DNA of 64,000 bases, taken from positions 62,001-126,000 of the forward strand of contig BMTH01000001.1 of the NCBI GenBank assembly GCA_014649575.1. The letters run 5' to 3'. Position 1 is the first letter of the stretch, and each line of letters opens with the position of its first letter. The notes under the pieces were generated by a model. That model was not told the origin of the DNA, ran no database searches, and saw only the letters and a list, made by a program, of their open reading frames with translations. This document shows, piece by piece, positions 22,808 to 30,196 of the stretch. Source of the stretch: Streptomyces griseoincarnatus (GTDB lineage: Bacteria > Actinomycetota > Actinomycetes > Streptomycetales > Streptomycetaceae). A program made the position numbers and the translations under genes.

Positions 22808-23686
22808 TCAAGACCGTACTGTTTGCGCAGGTGGGAGCCCCGTGCCCGCGAGCGGGCCTGGATCGTCACGCAAGCGGTCCTCGACCTGGCCCGCGGCCTG
22901 GCCCGCGACGTGGCCTGTGCCTTGTCCCCCGCCCCGGGCCGTGTCCCGGCCCGTGTCCCGGCAGGCCTCGCTGACCAGGTAGCGGTCCCGGACCAGGCAG
23001 GTGGTGAAGGACCAGGCGCGGGCCGCGGGCGAGTCGTCGGCGAGCACCGCGCGCCCGTCGCCGTCCCAGCAGAAGCCGACGGTGGCGAAACCGCGCCGCA
23101 TCCCCTGCCCGAGCGCCTTGGTGTACGCCTCCTTCAGCGTCCACAGCCGCAAAAACCGCGCCGCCCTGCGGTCCTCGGGCAGCGCGGCGAGCAGTTCGGC
23201 CTCCTGCGGGGTGCACACCTGCCCCTGGAGCGCCTCGAAGGACACCCGTCGGGTGACCGCCTCGGCGTCCACGCCCACCGGTCCGCCGCGGCTCACGGCG
23301 ACGACGATCAGCTCCTCGGTGTGGGCCAGGCTCAGCCACAGTTCGCCCCCGAAGCCGCGCAGGACGGGCTGCCCGCCGGGCAGGTAGGCGATGTCCAGGG
23401 CGGCCGGGGCGGTGCCGAGGACCGCGGCGGCCGTGTGCTTCATGACCACGCGCGACACGGCGAAGGCCAGACGTCCGGCCGCGGCGGGGCTGTGCCGGTA
23501 GCGCGGCCGGTCCCGGCCGAGCAGGGCGCGCAGTTCCGGGTCGAGCAGGGCGGCGGTCAGCCACTCGCCCCAGGTCGTGTGGACGACGGCCCGCCCCACG
23601 GACTCGAACCGGTCGCACACCTCGTCCCAGGGCCCTTCGGGCCCGGCCACGTGCAGCGGCGCCCCGAAGGCCTGCGTACCGCTCAT
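22808..23686 (-). CDS. Sfp-type 4'-phosphopantetheinyl transferase 2
   Basis: 292 residues. Motifs: LWLSLAHTEELIVVAVS, GVDAEAV (Mg ligands) and FLRLWTLKEAYTKALGQGM. The start ATG overlaps the stop of the dehydrogenase-like gene (ATGA). The C terminus carries an extra Gly/Gln/Asp-rich tail of about 50 residues not needed for the fold. Differs clearly from PPTase 1, so it is not a recent duplicate. Two PPTases for one visible ACP protein suggests further carriers outside the window. Confidence 0.9.
   Translation of the reverse strand: MSGTQAFGAPLHVAGPEGPWDEVCDRFESVGRAVVHTTWGEWLTAALLDPELRALLGRDRPRYRHSPAAAGRLAFAVSRVVMKHTAAAVLGTAPAALDIAYLPGGQPVLRGFGGELWLSLAHTEELIVVAVSRGGPVGVDAEAVTRRVSFEALQGQVCTPQEAELLAALPEDRRAARFLRLWTLKEAYTKALGQGMRRGFATVGFCWDGDGRAVLADDSPAARAWSFTTCLVRDRYLVSEACRDTGRDTARGGGQGTGHVAGQAAGQVEDRLRDDPGPLAGTGLPPAQTVRS
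22809..22827. promoter_or_regulatory. Weak ARE-like site
   Basis: AAGACCGTACTGTTTGCG overlaps the last codons of PPTase 2, about 220 bases upstream of the condensation-like gene. One half resembles the ARE CGGTYTG core on the minus strand. Weak match. Confidence 0.25.
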
Positions 23687-25170
23687 GTCCCGCCCCCGCC
23701 CCGCCGCCGGCCGGCCCCTGCCGTCCCCCCAGCCCCTGCCCCTGTCCCTGTCCCTGCTCCTGTCCCTGCTCCTGTCCCTGCCTCTGTCCCTGCCTCTGTC
23801 CCTGTCCCTGTCCACAGCAGCTCCGAGCCGTAGACGTCGCAGTCGATGCCCTGCCGCGTCCGCCCGGCGAGTTCCGCCCACACGTCACCGGCCGGGTCGA
23901 GGGAGGGCTCGGGCAGCGGGGCGCCGAGCCGCCGGGTGACACGGGTGAGCGCGAGCAGCGCCCAGTGCGGGCGGCCGAGGAACCCCCCGGCCTCCTGGCC
24001 GACGCCCAGCACCGCCGCGGCCAGCAGCAGCAGGGCCTGACGGTCCGCCAGGGCCCGGGCTGCCGCATCGGCCGGGCCGGTGTGCCCGGCCGCCGGGTAC
24101 GGCAGGCGCAGCGTGCGCTGTTCGCCCGCCAGCCGGCGGGCGACGCGGATGAGCGCGGCGAGGGCCGGGTCGTCGTCGGTGCGCTCGGCTAGGCGGGCGG
24201 CGGCAGCGGGCAGGGCCGCCGCGACGTCGGCGGTGGACAGCGCGCCCGCGCCCGTACCGGTGGGTGCCGTACCTGCCTGCCCGAGCCGGAACACCTCGCG
24301 TGAAGCGAGGTCCCCCTGCTCCTGCCCCGCCCGGACGGCGCGGCCGGCCGGGTCGGCCAGTGAGGGCAGCGCGCGGATGAGCTGTGCCCGGCCGTCGGCC
24401 GCGGCAGCGGGGTCCGCCCCGCTCGCCACACGGTCGGCGGCCAGCTCGGCGAGGGCCCGGCGTTCGGCGCGGTCCGGCCCCAGCCCGGCCTCGCTGAGCA
24501 CGAGTTCGAGGTCGTCCAGCACCTGGCCGACGAGCTGCGGCACGACGTAACCGGCCGCGGCGGTCAGGGCCGGCGTCCCGCCCGCGGTCAGGTCCGCGGC
24601 CCGCAGCGCCACCGCGGTCAGGCTCTCGCAGGCCAGCAGGTCTGCGAAGTCCGCGGCCAGCACGGGCTGCCACCGACCTGCGCCCGGTGCGCGCGCGGCG
24701 AGGCGGTCCACGAGCCGCGCGGTCGTGTGCAGCGCGCCGCCCGCCGCCCCGACCAGCGCCGCCGGGCCGAGCAGCGCGCCCAGCTGCCTACCCGCCGCGC
24801 CCGCCTGCGCACCGGCCAGGGCTCCGGACAGCGGGCGTACGGCCCAGGCGTGGCCGAGACCCAGGCCGCGGCGGAAGAGCGGGCGCAGCACGCGCACGAC
24901 CCCTTCGGCGCCCAGGCGGCGCACGTCGGCCGGCCCGGGGAGCACGGCGCCGAGGGCACCCGAGGGGGCCACAGCCTCCCGGCCGGCCGCCGACGCCGCA
25001 GGGCTGCGGGGACCTGGGGGCCGCAGGGGGTCGCCGAGCAGCACCTCCAGCCACCGCGCGCGCAGCACGACGTCGGCGGAGCGCGGCCCGTCGCCGAGGG
25101 GCGGCATGCCGGCGCACGAAGGCGCCGCGGCCTGCTCCGGCCCGGGCGGACCCGGTCGGGTGAGTGTCAT
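23683..25170 (-). CDS. Acyl-CoA dehydrogenase-like protein with internal deletion
   Basis: 495 residues from an ATG overlapping the aromatase stop. It follows the acyl-CoA dehydrogenases of PKS clusters at both ends: WLEVLLGDP and GVVRVLRPLFRRGLGLGHAW near the N terminus, then VLAADFADLLACESLTAVAL, VVPQLVGQVLDDLELVLSEA, and RPHWALLALTRVTRRLG near the end. The ~100-residue middle part that carries the substrate/FAD beta-domain is absent, so dehydrogenation is unlikely. The last ~35 residues are a Gly/Thr/Ala repeat encoded by CTGTCCCTGCTC-type DNA (23735-23816). The family assignment rests on pattern memory and should be tested by profile search. Confidence 0.6.
   Translation of the reverse strand: MTLTRPGPPGPEQAAAPSCAGMPPLGDGPRSADVVLRARWLEVLLGDPLRPPGPRSPAASAAGREAVAPSGALGAVLPGPADVRRLGAEGVVRVLRPLFRRGLGLGHAWAVRPLSGALAGAQAGAAGRQLGALLGPAALVGAAGGALHTTARLVDRLAARAPGAGRWQPVLAADFADLLACESLTAVALRAADLTAGGTPALTAAAGYVVPQLVGQVLDDLELVLSEAGLGPDRAERRALAELAADRVASGADPAAAADGRAQLIRALPSLADPAGRAVRAGQEQGDLASREVFRLGQAGTAPTGTGAGALSTADVAAALPAAAARLAERTDDDPALAALIRVARRLAGEQRTLRLPYPAAGHTGPADAAARALADRQALLLLAAAVLGVGQEAGGFLGRPHWALLALTRVTRRLGAPLPEPSLDPAGDVWAELAGRTRQGIDCDVYGSELLWTGTGTEAGTEAGTGAGTGAGTGTGAGAGGTAGAGRRRGGGGT
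23735..23816. repeat. CCTGTC/CCTGCT short tandem repeats
   Basis: Six-base units (variants of CCTGTC, CCTGCT, CCTCTG) repeated about 13 times inside the 3' end of the dehydrogenase-like gene. They encode a Gly-Thr/Gly-Ala tail and have probably expanded by slippage. Confidence 0.75.
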
Positions 25171-26189
25171 CGCCCGCTTCCTCCTCGTCCTTGGCGCAGC
25201 CGGCGCACGGGGCTCTCGGCATGCCACTTGGCCAGGAGCAGCGTCTGCCGGCTCTCCCGCCCCAGCCGCTCGCGCACCTGCCTGCGGGCATCCACCGGCA
25301 GGGCGCCCGCCCCCAGGGCCGCCTCGAGCGACTCCTCCCCCAGCAGCATCCGGTGCGCGCACACCACCGTCAGCCCCGACTCGTCCGGTACGAGGCTCCA
25401 CTCACCGCTGTGCGCGGTGAGCGGCGCGGGCGGGGCCGTCTCCTTGAAGACGATGCGCCCGGCGTGCGGGAAGCACAGCCGTACGGTCTCAAAGCCGGCC
25501 GCCCCGTCGTCGGGGCCTGCCGTGAAACCGGCCCCGGCCGCACCCGTGTCGAGCACCACGACCTGCGTGCCCGGCCGGTCCTCGCGCACGCTGCTGCCGT
25601 CCACGTGGGGGAGCAGCTCGGGCCAGTCCTCGACGCGGTACAGGAAGTCGTAGACGAGTTCGGCGGGGCCCTCGATGCGCATCCGCTCCTCGAAGGCCAG
25701 CAGCAGTTCGTCCAGCCGGTCCCACCGCTCGGCCGCCTCCCGCAGCCGGGCCAGCCGCCCGGCCGCGTCCGCGTCGAGGCCGTCCGGCCCGGCGGGCGCG
25801 TTGGCGGGCGCGTTGGCGGGCGCGTTGGCGGGCGCGTTGGGCGTCTGCTGCCACAAGGTCACCAGCGACCGTCCGGCCCCGTCGGGTTCGACACTCCAGG
25901 AGCCGGCGACCGTGTCACCGGGCCAGGCGGGGTCGTCCTGCTCGAAGTCGACGCGGTGCGCCTGCGGCCGCAGCGTGCGCCGCAGCCGCGAGGAGCGCAC
26001 ACGGCCGTCCTGGAACTCCCAGGCCAGCAGCGTCTCCCGGGCACCGTCGAAGTCCATCCGCTCGACGTGGACGTAGGAGGGCAGGAGTACCGGCCAGCGC
26101 GGGGCGTCGGCGAGCATGCCGTAGACGACGTGGGCGGGTGCGGCCACACGGACGGTCCGCCGGACGGAGCGCACTGGCTGGGACGGCAT
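25167..26189 (-). CDS. Didomain polyketide aromatase/cyclase (SRPBCC)
   Basis: 340 residues with two START/Bet v1-like domains. Domain 1 (~5-160) has VRVAAPAHVVYGMLADAPRW and VERMDFDGARETLLAWEFQD. Domain 2 (~175-320) has MRIEGPAELVYDFLYRVEDW and LPHVDGSSVREDRPGTQ. The pattern matches didomain aromatase/cyclases that close and dehydrate the first ring of type II polyketides, but no minimal PKS is visible. Between the domains a 12-bp DNA repeat encodes (NAPA)4. Overlap with the next gene couples it to the dehydrogenase-like and PPTase 2 genes. A SARP-type site lies 53 bases upstream. Confidence 0.88.
   Translation of the reverse strand: MPSQPVRSVRRTVRVAAPAHVVYGMLADAPRWPVLLPSYVHVERMDFDGARETLLAWEFQDGRVRSSRLRRTLRPQAHRVDFEQDDPAWPGDTVAGSWSVEPDGAGRSLVTLWQQTPNAPANAPANAPANAPAGPDGLDADAAGRLARLREAAERWDRLDELLLAFEERMRIEGPAELVYDFLYRVEDWPELLPHVDGSSVREDRPGTQVVVLDTGAAGAGFTAGPDDGAAGFETVRLCFPHAGRIVFKETAPPAPLTAHSGEWSLVPDESGLTVVCAHRMLLGEESLEAALGAGALPVDARRQVRERLGRESRQTLLLAKWHAESPVRRLRQGRGGSGR
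25792..25840. repeat. 12-bp tandem repeat encoding NAPA
   Basis: Four copies of GCGGGCGCGTTG in the linker of the aromatase/cyclase. In frame, so copy number can vary without breaking the gene. Confidence 0.85.
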
Positions 26190-26241
26190 GAGTGACCCCC
26201 TTCTTTTTCTCGCAGTGCGCCGCCAGGCTGTCCCGCGCGCC

Positions 26242-26259
26242 TCGAGCGCCGCTCGAGGC
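26242..26259. promoter_or_regulatory. Putative SARP site upstream of the aromatase operon
   Basis: TCGAGCG and TCGAGGC are 11 bp apart, within a larger palindrome, 53-70 bases before the aromatase start. Read on the minus strand the geometry is the same. Confidence 0.5.
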
Positions 26260-26390
26260 GCGGCCTGGTCCGGCCGCCGGAGCCGGCCGGACCAGGCCGG
26301 GGCGATGCGGACCAGGCGATGCGGACCGGGCGATGCGGACCAGGCGGCAGGACCAGGCGATGCGACCGGGCGATGCGGACCAGGCGGCAG

Positions 26391-26550
26391 GACCAGGCGA
26401 CCCGACCAGGCGATGCGGACCGGGCGGCAGGACCAGGCGACCCGACCAGGCGATGCGGACCGGGCGGCAGGACCAGGCGACCCGACCAGGCGATGCGGAC
26501 CGGGCGGCAGGACCAGGCGACCCGACCAGGCGATGCGGACCGGGCGGCAG
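26391..26550. repeat. Four perfect 40-bp tandem repeats
   Basis: Identical 40-bp units start at 26391, 26431, 26471 and 26511 (beginning GACCAGGCGACCCGACCAGG). Imperfect shorter copies built from GACCAGGCGATGCG and GACCGGGCGATGCG extend leftward to about 26290. The array fills the gap between the aromatase start and the SARP-3 stop. There are no spacers, so it is not a CRISPR. Confidence 0.92.
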
Positions 26551-26552
26551 GA

Positions 26553-27488
26553 TCAGCCGGCCGGGGCGAGGCGGCCGGCGGCGGACATGCCGGCGGGCGC
26601 GGGGGCGCCGGCGGCGGACATGCCGGCGGGCGCGGGGGCGCCGGCGGCGGACATGCCGGCGGGCGCGGGGGCGCCGGCGGCGGACATGCCGGGGGGCGCG
26701 GGGGCGCCGGCCGGACCGGACACCAGGATGGAACGCTGGAGCTTGGCCAGTGCGGCCGACGGCTCCAGGCCGAGACTGCGCACCAGCCGGGCGCGCAGCT
26801 GCCGGTAGGCGTTGAGCGCCTCGCCCCGGCGCCCCGAGCGGTGCAGGGCCAGCATGTACTGGCCGCACAGGCTCTCGTGGGTGGGGTACCTGCTGACCAG
26901 CACGGTCAGTTCGGCGAGCAGCTCGCGGTGCCGGCCGAGCCTCAAGTCGGCCTCGATGCGCTGGTCGAGGGCGCACAGCCGGCTCTCCTCGAGCCGCCTG
27001 ATCTCGGTGGCCAGGTGGACGCCCGCGTGCACGTCGGCCAGCGCGGGCCCGGTCCACAGCTCGAGCGCCTCGGACAGCCGGGCGGCTGCCCCGGCGTAGT
27101 CCCCGGCGTCCATGGCCCGGTAGCCGAGCCCGGCCAGCCGCTCGAAGTCCCGCAGGTCACTGGCGCCCTGCCCGCCCTTGAGCAGGTAGCCGCCGGGGAC
27201 GGTCAGCAGGACGTCCTTGGCGCAGCGCTGCCCCGCCCCGCCGCCCTCGCCCTGCCGGAGCGCGCAGGCGATGTGCTCGCGCAGCTGGAGGATGTACGTC
27301 TGCAGGGTGGGCCGCGCGCTGCGGGGCGGCGCTGCGCCCCAGAGCTCCTCGGTCAGCGTGCCCACGGTCACGACCTGATCGGCGTGCAGGGCCAGCAGGG
27401 CGAGCACCTGCCGTGGTTTGGGGGCGGTCGGCGTGATCGAAACGCCCCTCTCCCCTACGGCCAGTGAGCCGAGTATGCCGATGTCCAC
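26553..27488 (-). CDS. SARP-family activator 3
   Basis: 311 residues from the GTG at 27488 (GGGAGA upstream). DNA-binding part: APKPRQVLALLALHADQVVT, EELWGAAPPRSARPTLQTYI. Activator domain: QRIEADLRLGRHRELLAELT, YRQLRARLVRSLGLEPS. The C terminus ends in a Pro/Ala/Gly tail with four copies of APAPAGMSAAG. The promoter repeats the SARP-2 layout with an ARE between -35 and -10. Likely activator of the aromatase-PPTase 2 operon and other TCGAG-repeat promoters here. Confidence 0.93.
   Translation of the reverse strand: MDIGILGSLAVGERGVSITPTAPKPRQVLALLALHADQVVTVGTLTEELWGAAPPRSARPTLQTYILQLREHIACALRQGEGGGAGQRCAKDVLLTVPGGYLLKGGQGASDLRDFERLAGLGYRAMDAGDYAGAAARLSEALELWTGPALADVHAGVHLATEIRRLEESRLCALDQRIEADLRLGRHRELLAELTVLVSRYPTHESLCGQYMLALHRSGRRGEALNAYRQLRARLVRSLGLEPSAALAKLQRSILVSGPAGAPAPPGMSAAGAPAPAGMSAAGAPAPAGMSAAGAPAPAGMSAAGRLAPAG
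26578..26709. repeat. 33-bp in-frame repeat in the SARP-3 C terminus
   Basis: Four copies of a 33-bp unit (starting GCGGCGGACATGCCGGCGGG) at 26578, 26611, 26644 and 26677, encoding the 11-residue APAPAGMSAAG repeat. One copy has a GG substitution. Confidence 0.9.
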
Positions 27489-27540
27489 GCTGTCTCCCCC
27501 GTCTGCTGCAGGCTTCGTGAAACGCCGTGCCAGAAGCCCG

Positions 27541-27569
27541 AGTAAAAAACAGCGCATGCGGTTTGTCAA
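27541..27569 (-). promoter_or_regulatory. SARP-3 promoter with ARE-like operator in the spacer
   Basis: On the minus strand TTGACA (27569-27564) and TTTACT (27546-27541) with a 17-base spacer. It shares the block TAAAAAACAGC, then CAT and CGGT, and TGTCAA, with the SARP-2 promoter. Confidence 0.75.
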
Positions 27570-27685
27570 CGCGCTTCAGCGGCCCCACCGCACACCCCCT
27601 CCCCGCTCGAGCCGCTCTCCAGCCACCGCCGGGACCACGCCACCGCCACGCGGCCCGCCGGGGACGCGGCGGGCCCGGCGGGCCT

Positions 27686-28306
27686 TTAAGGCAGCCCCTC
27701 CCCCTCACCGCCGGGGGCCGGTCCGGGCGGTGCCGCCAGACGCGGCAGGACGAAGGCCCACAACCGTTGCGCACGCCCGGCCGAGAGCCAGTCCTCGTCC
27801 CACCCGGCGAGTGTCCCGGAACCGACCGTGGCGGCCACGATCACCGCCGCCGCGTCGTCGGGCGAGACGTCGCGGGCCAGTTCCCCCGCGTCCCGCGCGT
27901 GCCGGACCAGTTCACACACCGAGGCGTTCCACCACGTGAACAGCTGCGCCGGGCCCTTGCGGGAAGGGTCGCCGCTCAGCCGGAACCCGGCCCTGACCAC
28001 GGGATCGGCGGCCATCGCGAGCATGAGGGCGCTGGCGGTGTCCACCAGCGACTCAAGCGCGGTCGCGGCCGCGGCCCGACAGCGGCCGGCGAGCTCCTGC
28101 GCCGAGTCCACGGCCGCGCCCTCCACCGTCGCGGCCAGGGCGTCCTTGCTGGCGAAGTGGAAATGCAGGGCCCCCGGACTCACGCCGGCCCGTCTGCAGA
28201 TCAAGGGCAGGGAGGCTTTGACGTAGCCCTCGTCGGCGAAGACCTCGGCCGCCGCGACGATGAGCGCCCGGCGCGTGCGCGCCGCCCGTACCTGCATGAC
28301 CATCAC
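27686..28306 (-). CDS. TetR-family pseudo-butyrolactone receptor
   Basis: 206 residues. The N-terminal HTH reads ARTRRALIVAAAEVFADEGY and ICRRAGVSPGALHFHFASKD. The ligand-binding half keeps family positions (VRAGFRLSGDP, WWNASVCELVRHARDAGELA) but diverges from true receptors, as in ScbR2/AvaL2-type pseudo-receptors, which often bind antibiotics or act as late repressors. It is divergent from afsA and has a near-perfect palindrome in its own promoter. GTG at 28306 or ATG at 28303 is the start. Confidence 0.85.
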   Translation of the reverse strand: MMVMQVRAARTRRALIVAAAEVFADEGYVKASLPLICRRAGVSPGALHFHFASKDALAATVEGAAVDSAQELAGRCRAAAATALESLVDTASALMLAMAADPVVRAGFRLSGDPSRKGPAQLFTWWNASVCELVRHARDAGELARDVSPDDAAAVIVAATVGSGTLAGWDEDWLSAGRAQRLWAFVLPRLAAPPGPAPGGEGEGLP

Positions 28307-28405
28307 GCTTCACCCTCCTGGGCCGGACCGGTCCGCTCCCGCCGCGGGCACGTCCGCCGTGCACGCGCACCCCCGCAGGCCGGCCGGACGCCGAGCCCCT
28401 CTCAG

Positions 28406-28429
28406 AAAACAGCATGATAGGTCTGTTTT
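28406..28429. promoter_or_regulatory. Palindromic operator in the pseudo-receptor promoter
   Basis: AAAACAG (28406-28412) and CTGTTTT (28423-28429) are exact reverse complements around a 10-base centre containing TAGGT. This matches the size and arms of butyrolactone-receptor operators. Confidence 0.7.
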
Positions 28430-28468
28430 ACGGGGCGGAAGTGCCCCGCTCACGCGATCAGGCCTTCC

Positions 28469-28497
28469 TCGAGCCGCCTTCGAGCCGCCCTCGAGCC
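28469..28497 (+). promoter_or_regulatory. Triple SARP heptamer array
   Basis: TCGAGCC occurs at 28469, 28480 and 28491, exactly 11 bp apart. It is the best SARP-type array in the window, yet lies ~500 bases upstream of afsA and ~160 upstream of the pseudo-receptor start, with no obvious adjacent gene. Confidence 0.55.
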
Positions 28498-28904
28498 CGG
28501 ATGCGCCCTTCCCGGCGCCCGCCCGGCCGGCGCACGGCAGGCGTCCGCCCGCCCGCCCTCGCCCGCCCCCTTCGGCGCCCCGCCCCGCCGCGGCGCGGGG
28601 GAACGGGGCACCCAGGGCAGCCGCGCGCTCCCGTCGCCCGCTCCCGCGCGAACCGCCGTCCACGGCAGCGGAAAATCGTCCGGGAACCCCTGGAGAACCC
28701 CTGGGGGAACCGGCGTTGTCCGCCGGGGCCCGCACGAGCGGACGGGCCGTCACCGCAATTCCCCCGGCGCGCCGCGGACACCTTCCGGACCACCCGCCCG
28801 CAGGGAGGGAGCCGGCCCGGAGCGCCTCTTCGGCCGCCGAAGCGGGCGGCCGGCAAAACGGTATAGATCACTCCGGAAAACCCGGACAGCGGAGTCCCTC
28901 ATAC

Positions 28905-28934
28905 CGCTAGAAATTAAACCGGCTGGTATGTATC
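28905..28934. promoter_or_regulatory. ARE-like site in the afsA promoter
   Basis: AAACCGGCTGGTATGTAT near 28917 shares CCGGCTGG with the site before the reductase gene. It is 60-90 bases upstream of the afsA start. Confidence 0.5.
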
Positions 28935-28994
28935 TTCTCGGCCTGAGCGACCCACACAAAACCTCCGCACCACGCGGCCAAGGGGGAACAAGCG

Positions 28995-29981
28995 ATGTCT
29001 GCGAACACGCTCCGCGTCGAGCCCGCGACACTCGGCACCCAGTACGCGGAGACCGATCACCGGGCGGCGGCGAGACCCGCCGCACCGCGCCATCCGTCTC
29101 TGACCACCACCGTCCCCAAGGAGTTCGTCCATCGCGCCGGCGTCGCCGAGGTCATGCTCACCGGCTGGGAGCGCGCGGACGAGTGCCGGTTCGCCGTGAG
29201 CGCCCAGTGGCCTCGCGGTCACATCTTCTTCACCAGCGTGAACGGCTGCCACGACCCGCTGATCGCGGCGGAGACGCTCCGCCAGATCGGTTCGCTGCTG
29301 GCCCACGCGGAGTACGGGGTTCCGCTCGGTCACCACTTCCTGATGTGGGACCTGTCGCTCACGGTGCGGCCCGAACACCTCCTCGTCGGCGGCGCGCCGG
29401 CCTCCCTCGACATCGACGTCGTCTGCGAGGACGTCAAGATGCGCCGGGAGAGCCTGGCCGGGCTGCGCTACACGACGGTGATGCGCCGCGCCGGGCAGGT
29501 GGTCGCGACCGGCGGCGCTTCCTTCACCTGCATGACGTCCAAGGTCTACCAGCGGCTGCGTGCCGACCGGCTGGACGGCGCCGGCCCCCAGCTCGCCCTC
29601 ACCGCTCCGGCGGCGCCCCAGAACGTCGGCCGCGTCTCGCCGACGGACGTCGTCCTGACACCCGTGGGCCGGCCGGGCCGCTGGCAGCTGCGGGTGGACA
29701 CCCGCCACCCCGTCCTCTTCGAGCACCCGGTGGACCACATACCGGGCATGATGCTGCTCGAGGCCGCCCGGCAGGCCGCGGTGGCGGCCGTCGGCGAGGA
29801 CGCCATGCCCCTGTCCATCACCGGGGAGTTCAGCCGCTACGCCGAGCTGGACACGCCCTGCGTGATCGAGGCCCGCCGCCTCCCGCGCACGGATCAGGGG
29901 CACGTCGTCCAGGTGAGCGGCCGTCAGGACGGGGAGGCGGTCTTCTGCTCCACCGTGACCGTGGCGGCGCCCGGCACCTGA
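28995..29981 (+). CDS. afsA: AfsA/ScbA-family gamma-butyrolactone synthase
   Basis: 328 residues with two hotdog-like repeats. AfsA joins a beta-ketoacyl thioester to dihydroxyacetone phosphate, the committed step to A-factor-type signals. Repeat 1 has TVPKEFVHRAGVAEVMLTGW and GRGHIFFTS-like PRGHIFFTSVNGCHDPL. Repeat 2 has DTRHPVLFEHPVDHIPGMML and LEAARQAA. Length and motifs are normal. It stands between two receptor-type TetR genes, and the NAD-dependent reductase at 30878 may complete the pathway. The ARE-like site upstream suggests feedback control. Confidence 0.95.
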   Translation: MSANTLRVEPATLGTQYAETDHRAAARPAAPRHPSLTTTVPKEFVHRAGVAEVMLTGWERADECRFAVSAQWPRGHIFFTSVNGCHDPLIAAETLRQIGSLLAHAEYGVPLGHHFLMWDLSLTVRPEHLLVGGAPASLDIDVVCEDVKMRRESLAGLRYTTVMRRAGQVVATGGASFTCMTSKVYQRLRADRLDGAGPQLALTAPAAPQNVGRVSPTDVVLTPVGRPGRWQLRVDTRHPVLFEHPVDHIPGMMLLEAARQAAVAAVGEDAMPLSITGEFSRYAELDTPCVIEARRLPRTDQGHVVQVSGRQDGEAVFCSTVTVAAPGT

Positions 29982-29994
29982 CCCCGCCACGGCC

Positions 29995-30040
29995 GCGGGC
30001 CGGCCGGAAGGGCGCGGACGGCGCCTTCCGGCCGGCCCGC
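29995..30040. terminator. GC-rich hairpin after afsA
   Basis: A 17-bp perfect stem (29995-30011 with 30024-30040) with a 12-base loop region, 14 bases after the afsA stop. No T-tract. Confidence 0.65.
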
Positions 30041-30130
30041 ACGTGTGCCCGCGGCCTGATCCGCGCGATTCCGGCCGGGGGTCCCCTCCTCCGGACGGCG
30101 GCCATCACCGGCAGACGGAGACGGGCTGTT

Positions 30131-30154
30131 AAAATACAGACTGGATGGTTTGCA
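30131..30154. promoter_or_regulatory. ARE in the butyrolactone receptor promoter
   Basis: ATACAGACTGGATGGTTTG (within 30134-30152) is close to the ARE consensus and shares ATACnGnCTGGAYGGTT with the reductase operator. It lies ~45-65 bases before the receptor start, consistent with autorepression. Confidence 0.75.
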
Positions 30155-30196
30155 ATCGGGGGTACGCCCGGGCACGTGGAACGACTGGAGGACAGC

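Larger units (their letters stand above)
28307..28994. other. Divergent regulatory region between the pseudo-receptor and afsA
   Basis: 688 bases without a convincing gene. It holds a palindromic operator, three SARP-type heptamers and an ARE-like site next to afsA, all listed separately. An Arg/Pro-rich open frame across 28414-28866 has no recognisable features and no good ribosome site. Confidence 0.55.

Noticed and set aside
19818..22982. Long plus-strand open frame (about 1050 codons) opposite the condensation-like gene
   Set aside because: Antisense to accE and the condensation-domain gene; no recognisable domain in this frame.
25167..26189. Type II PKS cluster inferred from the didomain aromatase
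   Set aside because: No ketosynthase alpha/beta pair is visible, and the only KS-like protein is of modular type and disabled.
26391..26550. Possible CRISPR array
   Set aside because: Repeats are contiguous with no unique spacers, and no cas genes are present.
26192..26815. Plus-strand frames encoding repeated GPGDADRAAGPGDPTRRC-like units, which could be taken for a repeat peptide precursor
   Set aside because: They simply translate the 40-bp DNA repeat and run into antisense of SARP-3; no ribosome site or export signal.
28414..28866. Arg/Pro-rich open frame in the pseudo-receptor/afsA gap
   Set aside because: No ribosome site, no domain, and it overlaps several regulatory elements; probably noncoding.
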